DNA from: JAZGDL01 sp036477795
GTDB lineage: Bacteria > Planctomycetota > Phycisphaerae > UBA1845
NCBI GenBank assembly: GCA_036477795.1
Contig: JAZGDL010000274.1
Coordinates: forward strand, 1-9,490
Direction of reading: 5' to 3'
DNA length: 9,490 bases
Shown: positions 1 through 6,341 of the stretch, in pieces
How positions within the stretch are numbered: position 1 is the first letter of the stretch
Layout of the letters: every line of letters starts with the position of its first letter
Translations under genes and position numbers: made by a program
The notes under the pieces: model-generated
What the model was told of the DNA's origin: nothing
Database searches by the model: none
The model's input: the letters and a program-made list of their open reading frames with translations, nothing else

Positions 1-274
1 GGAGCCACCTTAGCCGGCGGCGAAGAGCAGTGGGCGGGAACGATCTGCATTGCCCAATGCCCCGATCCGTAGTGAAGTGAGTCAGCGTCGGGGTAGTGGA
101 CATGGTGCTGATTCGGGTGTGACCTGGCGCCCAGAGGGCATGGACACCTCAGCTAAGTTTTTGTACCGGTGTTGAACATCCGTCGAAGCGTGAAAGCTTC
201 GGACATTTGAGTGTTGGTCCTTCGGATTTGTTTCGTATTTCGTGCTTCGTGTTTCGATAATCGACCGGCTCGGT
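1..274. other. Left-edge region without a recognised gene
   Basis: I recognise no gene here. It holds several short inverted repeats: GCATTG/CAATGC at 47-60, CCCCGA/TCGGGG pairing 60-65 with 88-93, GGTGT/ACACC enclosing GCCC-AGA-GGGC at 116-148, and CGAAGC/GCTTCG at 184-201. It then holds a heptamer run at 230-257, listed separately. A short T-run follows the 116-148 hairpin at about 158-162, but too far from the stem for a clear intrinsic terminator. Frame 1 is open from the left edge to a TAG at 70-72 and could be the tail of an upstream gene, but 23 codons cannot be identified. I compared it mentally with RNase P RNA, SRP RNA and tmRNA and saw none of their conserved motifs. Confidence 0.4.
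230..257 (+). repeat. TTTCGTR heptamer tandem repeat (4 units)
   Basis: Four consecutive 7-nt units are visible: GTTTCGT, ATTTCGT, GCTTCGT and GTTTCGA. They end 17 bp past the stop codon of the minus-strand phosphohexomutase, so they lie in its 3' region. The 7-nt period is shared with the GATTGNN heptamers in folK, although the unit sequence differs. This is simple-sequence DNA of unknown role. Confidence 0.75.
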
Positions 275-1846
275 TCAACCGGCCGCCTGACCCACGACGT
301 CACCTGCGCGTGACATCAATCTTGCAGCAGCTTGCCAGTCAGCCGCTTCGACGATGATACGCACGACCGGCTCCGTGTTCGACCCCCGAACGTGCAGCCA
401 CTGCTCCGCCTCCCGCCAGTCCACCCGTACGCCGTCCACATCGTTAACACGACCGTCGCCAAAGGCCGACCGCACCGCCGCAAGCGACCGCGCAATCCGA
501 GACCGGTTACACGTGATCTTGTTCTTGAGCATCACGTAACGCGGCACCTCGAACACCACCTGCGACAACGACTTGCCCTCCGCCGCCAGCAGGTCCAGCG
601 TAAGGGCCATCCCCACCAGACTGTCGCGCACGTACACCACCCGCGGATCGATCACTCCGCCGTTGCCTTCTCCGCCGATCGCGCAGTCCCGCGCTTGCAT
701 CACCTCGACAACGTTAGCCTCACCCACCGCCGACCGATATACACGGCAGGGATCGCCAGCCGCAGCCGCCACATCATCGATCATACGCGAGGTCGACAGG
801 TTTACCGCAACCGGGCCCGGATGCGTCGCAAACACCCGCTTGGCGCACAACACCAGCGTATACTCCTCACCGACGAACCGTCCCGCCTCATCCACCAACA
901 CAAGACGATCCGCGTCCGGATCCTGGGCGAACCCGACGTCCACCCTCTTCGTCCCTCCGTCCCATCGTCCCTTCGTCCCTTCGCGCACCCGCCTGCATAG
1001 ATCGCCCAGATTGGCCTCGACCGGCTCGGGCCTGTGTGCGAACTCCGTCGCCGGCACCGGGTTCATCTGCACCAGCGAACAGCCCAATCGCTCCAGCAGC
1101 ATGCGTCCCGCCGTAGCACCGGCGCCATTGATGCTGTCCAACACCACCGAGAACGACCGATCGCAAATGCGCTGCACGTCCACGATCTTCAACACCGTCT
1201 CCACGTGATGCTGGTGCGGATCAAGAGTGCTGGTGCGAGAATCCTTTCTCGCATGCATTCCCGCCGGCGCGAGAATCCCTTCTCGCACCCCTGCGTCATG
1301 ATAGCGGGTGCCACCGGCGGCTTGCCCGCCAGTGCCGGATGCGTCGCGGTCAAAGATTCTGAAGATGGCGTCTGCCTCCGCGCCCGTCACCGCCCGGCCC
1401 TGGGCCGTCATCAGCTTGATACCGTTCCACTCCGCCGGGTTGTGGCTGGCGGTGATCACCACACCGCCGGAAGCCGAAAGCGCCTGGACCGTCATCGCCA
1501 GCCCGGGTGTGCTAACGATGCCGAGCTCCAGCATGGCGACCCCGGACGCCCGGGCTCCGTCCGCAAACGCGGACAGCAGAGCATCGCCGCCGGCCCGACC
1601 ATCCCGACTTCCAACCAGAGTAAGCCCCTCCGAGCCCCAAGCGCCAGCGCGGAGTAGCACTCCCTCCGTCCCTTCGTCCCTTCGTCCTTTTGTCCCTTCG
1701 TCCCTTCGTCCCTCCGTTCCTTCCCTCAGATAGGTCGCATACGCCCGGCCCATCCGCCGTGCAACGGCCACGTCCATGGTGACCGTTTCGGTACCGCTCG
1801 CCCGCGCGATCCCCCGCACCCCCGACACGCTTCTGATCAATGGCAT
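275..1846 (-). CDS. glmM: Phosphohexomutase, probably phosphoglucosamine mutase (GlmM/phosphomannomutase family), with repeat insertions
   Basis: This cytoplasmic alpha-D-phosphohexomutase probably interconverts glucosamine-6-phosphate and glucosamine-1-phosphate on the way to UDP-GlcNAc. All four family signatures are present: TASHNP with the phosphoserine at S134, the Mg-binding loop DPDADR at 309-314, the sugar-binding loop GEGNGG at 392-397, and the phosphate-binding RGSNTEP at 488-494. WNGIK after the serine loop and GEEYTLV after the metal loop resemble the GlmM-annotated branch of Bacteroidetes and relatives, but phosphomannomutase activity is possible. At 523 residues it is about 70 longer than usual. 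The surplus matches repeat DNA at residues 42-74, 187-207 and 288-300, all between conserved segments. The ATG start has an AAGGG Shine-Dalgarno motif 7 nt upstream. The C-terminal region is intact. Confidence 0.85.
   Translation of the reverse strand: MPLIRSVSGVRGIARASGTETVTMDVAVARRMGRAYATYLREGTEGRRDEGTKGRRDEGTEGVLLRAGAWGSEGLTLVGSRDGRAGGDALLSAFADGARASGVAMLELGIVSTPGLAMTVQALSASGGVVITASHNPAEWNGIKLMTAQGRAVTGAEADAIFRIFDRDASGTGGQAAGGTRYHDAGVREGILAPAGMHARKDSRTSTLDPHQHHVETVLKIVDVQRICDRSFSVVLDSINGAGATAGRMLLERLGCSLVQMNPVPATEFAHRPEPVEANLGDLCRRVREGTKGRWDGGTKRVDVGFAQDPDADRLVLVDEAGRFVGEEYTLVLCAKRVFATHPGPVAVNLSTSRMIDDVAAAAGDPCRVYRSAVGEANVVEVMQARDCAIGGEGNGGVIDPRVVYVRDSLVGMALTLDLLAAEGKSLSQVVFEVPRYVMLKNKITCNRSRIARSLAAVRSAFGDGRVNDVDGVRVDWREAEQWLHVRGSNTEPVVRIIVEAADWQAAARLMSRAGDVVGQAAG
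951..982 (-). repeat. GGGACGAA octamer array inside glmM (4 units)
   Basis: Read on the plus strand the units are GTCCCTCC, GTCCCATC, GTCCCTTC and GTCCCTTC. On the coding (minus) strand they encode residues 288-300, about REGTKGRWDGGTK, directly before the strand that leads into the metal loop DPDADR. Normal family members have only a short helix-strand turn here. The array is in frame and free of stops. Confidence 0.85.
1234..1286. repeat. Two GCGAGAA hairpin repeats inside glmM
   Basis: There are two near-identical hairpins. At 1234-1253, TGCGAGAA pairs with TTCTCGCA around a TCCT loop. At 1269-1286, GCGAGAA pairs with TTCTCGC around TCCC. They are read through by glmM as part of an extra segment at about residues 187-207. 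A third copy lies at 1868-1885, just upstream of the glmM start. The shared pattern is GCGAGAATCNCTTCTCGC with minor changes. Confidence 0.8.
1631..1652 (+). repeat. AGCCCCAAGCGCCAGCGC interspersed repeat, copy 1
   Basis: The GC-rich word AGCCCCAAGCGCCAGCGC, with matching flanks, occurs here inside glmM. It recurs as a reverse complement at 4021-4045 (one A replaced by G) and as a shortened copy at 7530-7545. In glmM it is translated in the opposite sense as about residues 63-74 and directly abuts the octamer array at 1661-1723, so two repeat families are joined at this insertion site. Confidence 0.7.
1661..1723 (-). repeat. GGGACGAA octamer array inside glmM (about 8 units)
   Basis: On the plus strand this is a run of GTCCCTTC units with variants GTCCTTTT, GTCCCTCC and GTTCCTTC. 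On the coding strand it gives residues 42-61, in which RRDEGTKG-type octapeptides recur. It lies between the first helix (ending YLRE) and the strand TLVGSRDGR, where the family has a short loop. On the minus strand one end reads GAAGGAACGGAGG, a border also seen at the folK copies. Confidence 0.9.
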
Positions 1847-1867
1847 AGATCGACCCTTACCGCTCGT

Positions 1868-1885
1868 GCGAGAATCACTTCTCGC
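1868..1885. repeat. GCGAGAA hairpin repeat upstream of glmM
   Basis: GCGAGAA pairs with TTCTCGC around a TCAC loop. This is the third copy of the hairpin found twice within glmM. It lies 10 bp upstream of the Shine-Dalgarno site of glmM (complement of 1854-1858), so if transcribed it would fold in the 5' untranslated region and might affect translation. That effect is inference only. Confidence 0.75.
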
Positions 1886-1910
1886 GCCCCACTATTGACC
1901 CGTGCGAATC

Positions 1911-1960
1911 CAACCCAACCCAACCCATCTACCCAAGCCCACGGGTTGCAACCCGTGGGC
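1911..1960. repeat. CAACC pentamers and a 24-bp perfect palindrome between smpB and glmM
   Basis: Three CAACC units lie at 1911-1925. They are followed by a perfect 24-bp palindrome at 1937-1960 whose half-site is GCCCACGGGTTG. It lies downstream of smpB and upstream of glmM, both transcribed leftward. As RNA it could form a strong hairpin, but no T-tract follows on either strand, so it is not a standard intrinsic terminator. It resembles the short palindromic interspersed repeats of repeat-rich genomes. Confidence 0.75.
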
Positions 1961-2013
1961 GTTAGCAGACCAACCAGTAGTGCGATCGGATTGTACACTC
2001 TCTACATGATTCA

Positions 2014-2481
2014 CTAGCGCCGCCTCATAGCCCGGTCCATCTCGCGTTTGGCATCACGTTTTTGCAGGTCCTGCCGTTTGTCACGATGAGTCTTGCCCCG
2101 AGCCAGGGCCAGCGTCAACTTGGCCAGCCCCCGATCATTGAAATAGACCTTCAACGGCACCAGCGTCAGACCGCGTTGCGTCAGCTTCGGGCCCAGCTTG
2201 TCGATCTCCCGTTTGTGCAGTAGAAGTTTGCGGGCCCGGGTCGGTTCATGGCTGTGCACTTGGCCATGTTCGTACGGGGCGATGTGCATCCCCCGCAACC
2301 AGATCTCGCCCCCCTTCAAATGGGCGTAGGCCTCCTCCAGCGAGCCCTGACCGCGGCGCAGACTTTGCACCTCACTGCCCCAAAGCGCCATTCCGCACTC
2401 AAAAGTATCGAGCAGCTCGAATCTAAACGCCGCCCTACGATTCTTGATCACCGGCGGGGCCTTGCGTGCTTTTTTTGCCAT
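2014..2481 (-). CDS. smpB: SsrA-binding protein SmpB
   Basis: SmpB binds tmRNA and brings it to stalled ribosomes for trans-translation. The 155-residue length is normal. Family motifs run in order: NRRAAFRFELLDTFECG at 14-30, GSEVQSLR at 35-42, HIAPYEHG at 66-73, RKLLLHKREI at 84-93, TLVPLKVYFNDRG at 106-118, and the basic LARGK...DKRQDLQKRDAKREM tail that reaches the decoding centre. The ATG is followed by the expected lysine-rich start, but I see no clear Shine-Dalgarno site. It is divergent from the ECF sigma factor across about 140 bp. No tmRNA gene (ssrA) is visible in this window. Confidence 0.96.
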   Translation of the reverse strand: MAKKARKAPPVIKNRRAAFRFELLDTFECGMALWGSEVQSLRRGQGSLEEAYAHLKGGEIWLRGMHIAPYEHGQVHSHEPTRARKLLLHKREIDKLGPKLTQRGLTLVPLKVYFNDRGLAKLTLALARGKTHRDKRQDLQKRDAKREMDRAMRRR

Positions 2482-2565
2482 AACTATCTGGGATTCAAGA
2501 AGTTACATAGAATTGCCGACTCATATCTTATGACCACAACACCAGGATCGAAGTCTATACGGACG

Positions 2566-2594
2566 TTGAGACATTGCAACATAGAGGCAACAAT
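2566..2594 (+). promoter_or_regulatory. Possible promoter of the ECF sigma factor gene
   Basis: TTGAGA (2566-2571) lies 17 bp before AACAAT (2589-2594), in the smpB/sigma divergent spacer. The -35 match is good (5 of 6) and the -10 is weak (4 of 6). No GGAAC-type ECF autoregulatory -35 was obvious. If used, transcription would begin near 2601, which favours the downstream ATG at 2625. Confidence 0.25.
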
Positions 2595-2624
2595 AGGAGT
2601 ATAATGACCCGGCAAGAGGTGGCC

Positions 2625-3248
2625 ATGAATTCGAGGAACCGTTCGGACGCTGACGAAAGGCGTGCTGAGAAGCGGCTGGTCTCCCGCGCCCGGCGCGGGG
2701 ACAGCGATGCCATGCGCGAGCTGATCGATCTTCACAAGGATCGTCTGTTCGCGTTTGTCCGCCGCATGATCCGCAACCCCCACGACGCGGAGGAGATCGT
2801 TCAGGACGCCCTGCTCAAGGCCTTTGTATCACTGGACTCGTTCAAGACCGAGTATCGGTACAGCACCTGGTTGTTCACCATCGCCTACCGCCTGTGCCTC
2901 AACGCATTGCGAAAGAAACAGGCACTGACCGGCGAGGTCGATTTCGGCATGATAGCTCATGCCGATCCCGGCGCGGGATACGTTGTCGCCCAAAGCGACG
3001 CCGCCCGACACTTGAAGACGGTCGTCTGGCGTGCCGTGGAGCGGCTCAGCCCTCCACAGCGCGCCACCGTACTTATGTTTTATCAGCACGGGCAAGGGTG
3101 TCAGGACATTGCCCAAGTGTTGGAGTTACCCGTCGCGACGGTCAAGAGCCATCTCCACCGGGCCCGCGCCAGGCTCAGGGAGTTGCTTGAACCTGTCGTT
3201 GAGTACGATTCGGCGAACCTCCGCATCCTCGAGGGGTTGGCCGGGTAA
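2625..3248 (+). CDS. ECF (sigma-70 family group 4) RNA polymerase sigma factor
   Basis: This RpoE-like extracytoplasmic-function sigma factor directs RNA polymerase to a stress or signal regulon. Region 2 spans about residues 25-98, including the -10-binding helix with NPHDAEEIVQDALLKAF and the TWLFTIAYRLCLNALRKK segment. Region 4 spans about 135-187, with LSPPQRATVLMFY and the DNA-binding helix ELPVATVKSHLHRARARLRELL. Length is 207 residues from this ATG, which has GAGGTG upstream at 5-nt spacing. An in-frame ATG at 2604 with AGGAG only 4 nt away would add 7 residues and is also possible. The next gene, 68 bp downstream, is its likely anti-sigma factor. The exact ECF group and target promoter are not clear. 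Confidence 0.92.
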   Translation: MNSRNRSDADERRAEKRLVSRARRGDSDAMRELIDLHKDRLFAFVRRMIRNPHDAEEIVQDALLKAFVSLDSFKTEYRYSTWLFTIAYRLCLNALRKKQALTGEVDFGMIAHADPGAGYVVAQSDAARHLKTVVWRAVERLSPPQRATVLMFYQHGQGCQDIAQVLELPVATVKSHLHRARARLRELLEPVVEYDSANLRILEGLAG

Positions 3249-3316
3249 AACTTCATGGCGGGCTAATCCGTAGTCCACGCTCGGTGCGTGCAAACTTGTC
3301 GTGAATGTGCCCGGAT

Positions 3317-3958
3317 ATGAACTGCGATCACGCAAGGAATCTGTTTAACCGGCATCTCGATGGAGAGTTGTCCCCCTCCCTCGAAACCGAGTTGGCCGCC
3401 CACCGGCTGCACTGTTCTCAATGCCGCCACGAACTGGCTCTCATGGAGGTCGCCGGACACGTCATCGCCGCCGATACCGATGGTAGCGAAAGCCTCGACC
3501 GGGGATTCACCGACCGGCTGCTAGCCTGCATCGAGACGCAGCCCGCTTCCGGTGTCAGGATGTGGAGCCGCCGGCGCTGGATCCGCGGGGCCGGCCTGGC
3601 AGCAGCAGCAGCCATTATCCTGACCGTCTGGATGGTTCAGCCGCGCCCACAGGTGGCCGGGGTCATCCACGACATGCCCGTCCTGACCGCTGAGCAGCCC
3701 GACGTGCAGAACGACCCGGCCGAGTTCGGTCAAACCGCAGACACACTGGTGAAGCAGGTCGAGGATACCTGGACCACCCGGGCGGACAGCGCCCAGTCGC
3801 TCATCCAGCTCAGCCGGCTATCCCTCCAGCAGTTTCTCGATCAATTCCCCGCGGAGGAACCACAGCGGGAAGCTGAGACCACCGGGCCCACACAGCCCGG
3901 GTCTTTTGATGAGTTGGCCCCCTCGGTCGACGGCGAGGACGACATCGAAGACCTCTAA
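3317..3958 (+). CDS. Membrane-anchored zinc-finger anti-sigma factor
   Basis: This probably holds the preceding sigma factor inactive at the cytoplasmic membrane. The N-terminus carries the anti-sigma zinc-binding pattern H29-x3-C33-x2-C36 plus an upstream Cys at position 3 (CDHARNLFNRHLDGEL). A basic stretch at 84-90 precedes one hydrophobic segment at about 89-107 (alanine-rich, then ILTVWMV). The remaining roughly 105 residues would be outside the membrane; they are Gln/Glu/Asp-rich, look partly disordered, and end acidic (DGEDDIEDL). Length is 213 residues. The start at 3317 puts the zinc-finger signature at the usual place; an in-frame ATG at 3305 adds four residues, and neither has a strong Shine-Dalgarno site. 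The family assignment is good; the partner is inferred from adjacency. Confidence 0.85.
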   Translation: MNCDHARNLFNRHLDGELSPSLETELAAHRLHCSQCRHELALMEVAGHVIAADTDGSESLDRGFTDRLLACIETQPASGVRMWSRRRWIRGAGLAAAAAIILTVWMVQPRPQVAGVIHDMPVLTAEQPDVQNDPAEFGQTADTLVKQVEDTWTTRADSAQSLIQLSRLSLQQFLDQFPAEEPQREAETTGPTQPGSFDELAPSVDGEDDIEDL

Positions 3959-3961
3959 ATG

Positions 3962-4071
3962 ACCGTGCGTAAACGTGCAACTCCGATCAGAGCCCGGAGC
4001 GCAAACGACGGGTCGGCAGACCCCGCGCTGGCGCTCGGGGCTCGGTTAAGCACTGCATTTTCACGCACGGT
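3962..4071. repeat. 110-bp symmetric imperfect palindrome between the anti-sigma and PDZ genes
   Basis: Three nested inverted repeats share one centre near 4016.5. The outer arms are 3962-3979 and 4054-4071 (15 of 18 paired), the middle arms 3990-4002 and 4031-4043 (12 of 13), and the inner arms GGGTC 4010-4014 and GACCC 4019-4023 around GGCA. The unpaired stretches are equal in length on both sides (10/10 and 7/7), so this looks like an eroded palindrome of 55+55 bp. It fills almost the whole intergenic gap. The right half contains the reverse complement of the AGCCCC(A/G)AGCGCCAGCGC repeat (4021-4045). It could be a non-autonomous mobile element or a folded RNA between cotranscribed genes. 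Confidence 0.75.
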
Positions 4072-4084
4072 GATATAGTGCTCC

Positions 4085-6190
4085 GTGACACGCGTAACGA
4101 TGGATAACGCAATCGGGTGGCATGGGGCCGTTGTGCTGGCCGGTGCAGCGTCCGCGGTTCGGACCACGTCGGCCCCTGTAGTACTTCTACTACAATTCGT
4201 CAAACCAGTGCTGGTCAACCACACCGCCGCAGCGCTGCTTCTGTTGTTGATTGCGGGGCGCGAAGTCGCTGCCGGCAACATTCACTCCGACTCGCTCGCC
4301 TCGGTTGTGCCCCCGTCAGCCGGCTTTTTCGTCGAGCTCGATCGCATCGCGGCCGACGGTACCGCCGGCCGTACCGACGTCGCCAACCATGTCTATGAGT
4401 TGCTGGTCGGATCAGCCGACGCCCGCCGCGGTCTCACCGCGGATTTGCAACGCATGCTGCGCAATCTCGGCATCAAGCCCGGACGGACCACCAGAGAACT
4501 GGCCTCACGACGAATCGCCATCGCCGCCCCGTCATGGAAACGATTGGCCCAGGGCATCCTGATAGTTCGCCTGCGAAAGGGTGACGATCTCATCGAGCAA
4601 ATCTTCACCCCGGGAAGCAAAGATACCATCGGCGGCCGGCGCAGGGTGATCGTCTTCCGCACCGAGCACCTCCTATCCGCCGCTACCAACGGCAAGGTCC
4701 TCATCATTAGCCAGAGGAGCATCACCGGCTCACTTTTTGAGCAGACTGTCCGGCTCATGATGGGCACCACCCCCGGGTCCCTGGCGGAGAAGCCCGACTT
4801 CGCGCAAAGACTCCGTGCTCTGCCCGCCGGCCCGAACGGGCTGGTCTACATTAACGCGGCCGATGCCAAAGAGATGCGCTTCGAGATGCTAGATCTGGAC
4901 CTCTCGCGGCTGGCCATCGGCATGTACTTCCGCGACGACGGGGTTGAGTTTGCCTTCCAGGCGGACGCGCTCCGCCGCAACCCCACGCAGCCCTCCGCAG
5001 CCAACGCTTTTGAGCGCGCCGGAACACTGCCGCAGACCACTTTGGCGGCCTGGTGCACGCGCGTGAACGTCCGCGACGCCTTCCAAGGTCTCTTGTCTCA
5101 AAGCGTGGACCGTGACACTCCCGCTTTCGTCAAACTGCTCGTCGAGGTGTTCGATGTTGATCCCATCATGCGCGACGTGATCGCACGGCTCGGGCCCAAC
5201 GCGATGTTCGTCTGGGACCAGCACCTCGGCACCGGACCGGATCTCCCCCAGGTCGCCGTACTGTTCGAGTCCGACGATGCCCCGCAATGCGCCGCCTCCT
5301 GTGCTCAGGCCGTCCAAGTCGTCGTCGACTGGCTGGACCTGAAAGGCCGTAATGCCGTCGCACCGCGGTTGCGTCTCTCCCAGTCCGAATACCTCGGCGT
5401 TCCACTGTACGAACTGGCCATGCCGGTTCCGCGGAAAAACACGCCCGGCCCACATTCCGATCAAACGGTGTTCTCCCCCGCCTTCGCCGCGGTTGGAAAC
5501 TGGTTCGTCCTGGCTGCCAGCGCCGATCACATTCGCAACATCATCGACGCCCAATGGAGCCTCGCACCCCGCCTCAGCGACCTGGATGAATTCGCATCGC
5601 TTGCCCATCGCGCAAAGGACTCGTCAACCATCGCGATGGCCCAGCCGCAGTTGGCTGCACAGGTCATCGGTAGTTGGCTGAGCGAGCCCCAAGGCCCAGT
5701 GGTCGGATGGTTCAACACCATCCTCGGCAACAAGGAAGCCGCCCCCGAGAAACGTCGGCCCGCGCCAAGGCTGGGCATCGGCATGAAGCCGGGCGACCTG
5801 CCGGGCACCGTGCTGGTAGCCCGTGTTTACCCCAACGGCCGCGCCTACGGCCGTCTTCGCCCCGGCGACCGCATCATCGGCGCCAACGGCCAGCTTCTTT
5901 CGCTCGACGAACCCAGGCGCGACTTGCGCCGGAAGGTCATCACACCTCCCCAAAGCGGACGCTGGACCTTCCGCGTCCAGCGCCAAGATCAAACCCTCGA
6001 CATTGTCGTTCCGTCTGGTGGACGCCCCGGGCTTTCACCGACCGCCGCCGACCCCACCGGGGCCCTCCGCCAACTGCAGCGCCTCTTTAAGCTCGTGGAC
6101 TTCGCCAGTGTCCGCGTCATCCGCAGCCAACATGACCACCTCAGCGGCGTTCTCGCCCTCCGCTTCACCACGCCCCCCAACAGGCCGTAG
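4085..6190 (+). CDS. Large exported protein with a C-terminal PDZ domain, function unknown
   Basis: I do not recognise this family by name. Two hydrophobic stretches lie near the N-terminus (about residues 14-37 and 46-57, the second being AAALLLLLIAG followed by REVAAG), so export to the periplasm or anchoring is likely. The middle (about 70-540) has alternating beta/helix sequence with no catalytic motif I can name. Residues about 560-645 form a PDZ domain: RLGIGMKPGD, VLVARVYPNGRAYGRLRPGDRIIGANGQ, then WTFRVQRQDQTLDIVV. No serine-protease triad precedes it, so it is not a DegP-type protease. The start is uncertain: GTG at 4085 has GGTGAT 10 nt upstream; ATG at 4100 and GTG at 4208 (which would begin directly at the second hydrophobic segment) are alternatives. 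It follows the sigma/anti-sigma pair. Confidence 0.8.
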   Translation: MTRVTMDNAIGWHGAVVLAGAASAVRTTSAPVVLLLQFVKPVLVNHTAAALLLLLIAGREVAAGNIHSDSLASVVPPSAGFFVELDRIAADGTAGRTDVANHVYELLVGSADARRGLTADLQRMLRNLGIKPGRTTRELASRRIAIAAPSWKRLAQGILIVRLRKGDDLIEQIFTPGSKDTIGGRRRVIVFRTEHLLSAATNGKVLIISQRSITGSLFEQTVRLMMGTTPGSLAEKPDFAQRLRALPAGPNGLVYINAADAKEMRFEMLDLDLSRLAIGMYFRDDGVEFAFQADALRRNPTQPSAANAFERAGTLPQTTLAAWCTRVNVRDAFQGLLSQSVDRDTPAFVKLLVEVFDVDPIMRDVIARLGPNAMFVWDQHLGTGPDLPQVAVLFESDDAPQCAASCAQAVQVVVDWLDLKGRNAVAPRLRLSQSEYLGVPLYELAMPVPRKNTPGPHSDQTVFSPAFAAVGNWFVLAASADHIRNIIDAQWSLAPRLSDLDEFASLAHRAKDSSTIAMAQPQLAAQVIGSWLSEPQGPVVGWFNTILGNKEAAPEKRRPAPRLGIGMKPGDLPGTVLVARVYPNGRAYGRLRPGDRIIGANGQLLSLDEPRRDLRRKVITPPQSGRWTFRVQRQDQTLDIVVPSGGRPGLSPTAADPTGALRQLQRLFKLVDFASVRVIRSQHDHLSGVLALRFTTPPNRP

Positions 6191-6208
6191 CAACCAGGCT
6201 GCCGATCC

Positions 6209-6231
6209 GGGCCATGCTCGCCGCATGGCTC
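6209..6231 (+). terminator. Hairpin after the PDZ-protein gene, possible terminator
   Basis: GCCATGC (6211-6217) pairs with GCATGGC (6223-6229) around TCGCC, extended by two further pairs including one G-U. It lies 20 bp past the PDZ-protein stop and just before the promoter at 6237. No T-tract follows, so it may only weakly terminate or may instead protect the mRNA 3' end. Confidence 0.3.
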
Positions 6232-6236
6232 ACGAT

Positions 6237-6265
6237 TTGACGCATGCGCCGGCTGCACCTATATT
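6237..6265 (+). promoter_or_regulatory. Sigma-70-type promoter for the aminotransferase gene
   Basis: TTGACG (6237-6242) and TATATT (6260-6265) are separated by exactly 17 bp, each one base from consensus. It lies 77 bp before the aminotransferase ATG and after the preceding stop codon, so it would give a leader of roughly 70 nt. It is the best promoter match I found in the window and suggests that the aminotransferase and folK are transcribed apart from the sigma-factor group. Confidence 0.55.
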
Positions 6266-6341
6266 GACCCGGGCGCGAGATTGTTCTGCGCCTACTCGGG
6301 CGGTTGGACAAGGTCAATTCTTCAACGTCGGACGAATCACC

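Noticed and set aside
1..72. Tail of a coding sequence in frame 1 (ends GTICIAQCPDP, stop TAG at 70-72)
   Set aside because: Only 23 codons, with no motif; it could equally be chance. A minus-strand ATG at 103-101 open to the left edge is similarly unsupported. Sequence to the left would decide.
332..1733. Long plus-strand open frames (for example 332-1000, 573-1208, 1034-1657, 1308-1733) opposite glmM
   Set aside because: They are antisense to a gene with all four phosphohexomutase signatures; their translations are rich in R/P/S/T and match no known fold. Open antisense frames are expected in high-GC DNA, helped by the stop-free repeats.
1847..2013. tmRNA (ssrA) gene next to smpB
   Set aside because: The spacer is only 167 bp and is filled with hairpin repeats and a palindrome; no tRNA-like acceptor end or tag reading frame was seen.
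3959..4078. 39-codon plus-strand frame directly after the anti-sigma stop
   Set aside because: It lies entirely within the 110-bp palindrome, has no Shine-Dalgarno site and no recognisable sequence. Kept only as a note within the palindrome finding.
5823..6341. In-frame upstream extension of the aminotransferase to 5823 (560 codons)
   Set aside because: The extra 173 residues are low-complexity Ser/Pro/Thr from an alternate frame of the PDZ gene, and the extension crosses a good promoter at 6237-6265. The family N-terminus fits the ATG at 6342.
6237..6341. Riboswitch in the aminotransferase leader
   Set aside because: The roughly 70-nt leader is too short for a lysine riboswitch and I see no conserved riboswitch core.
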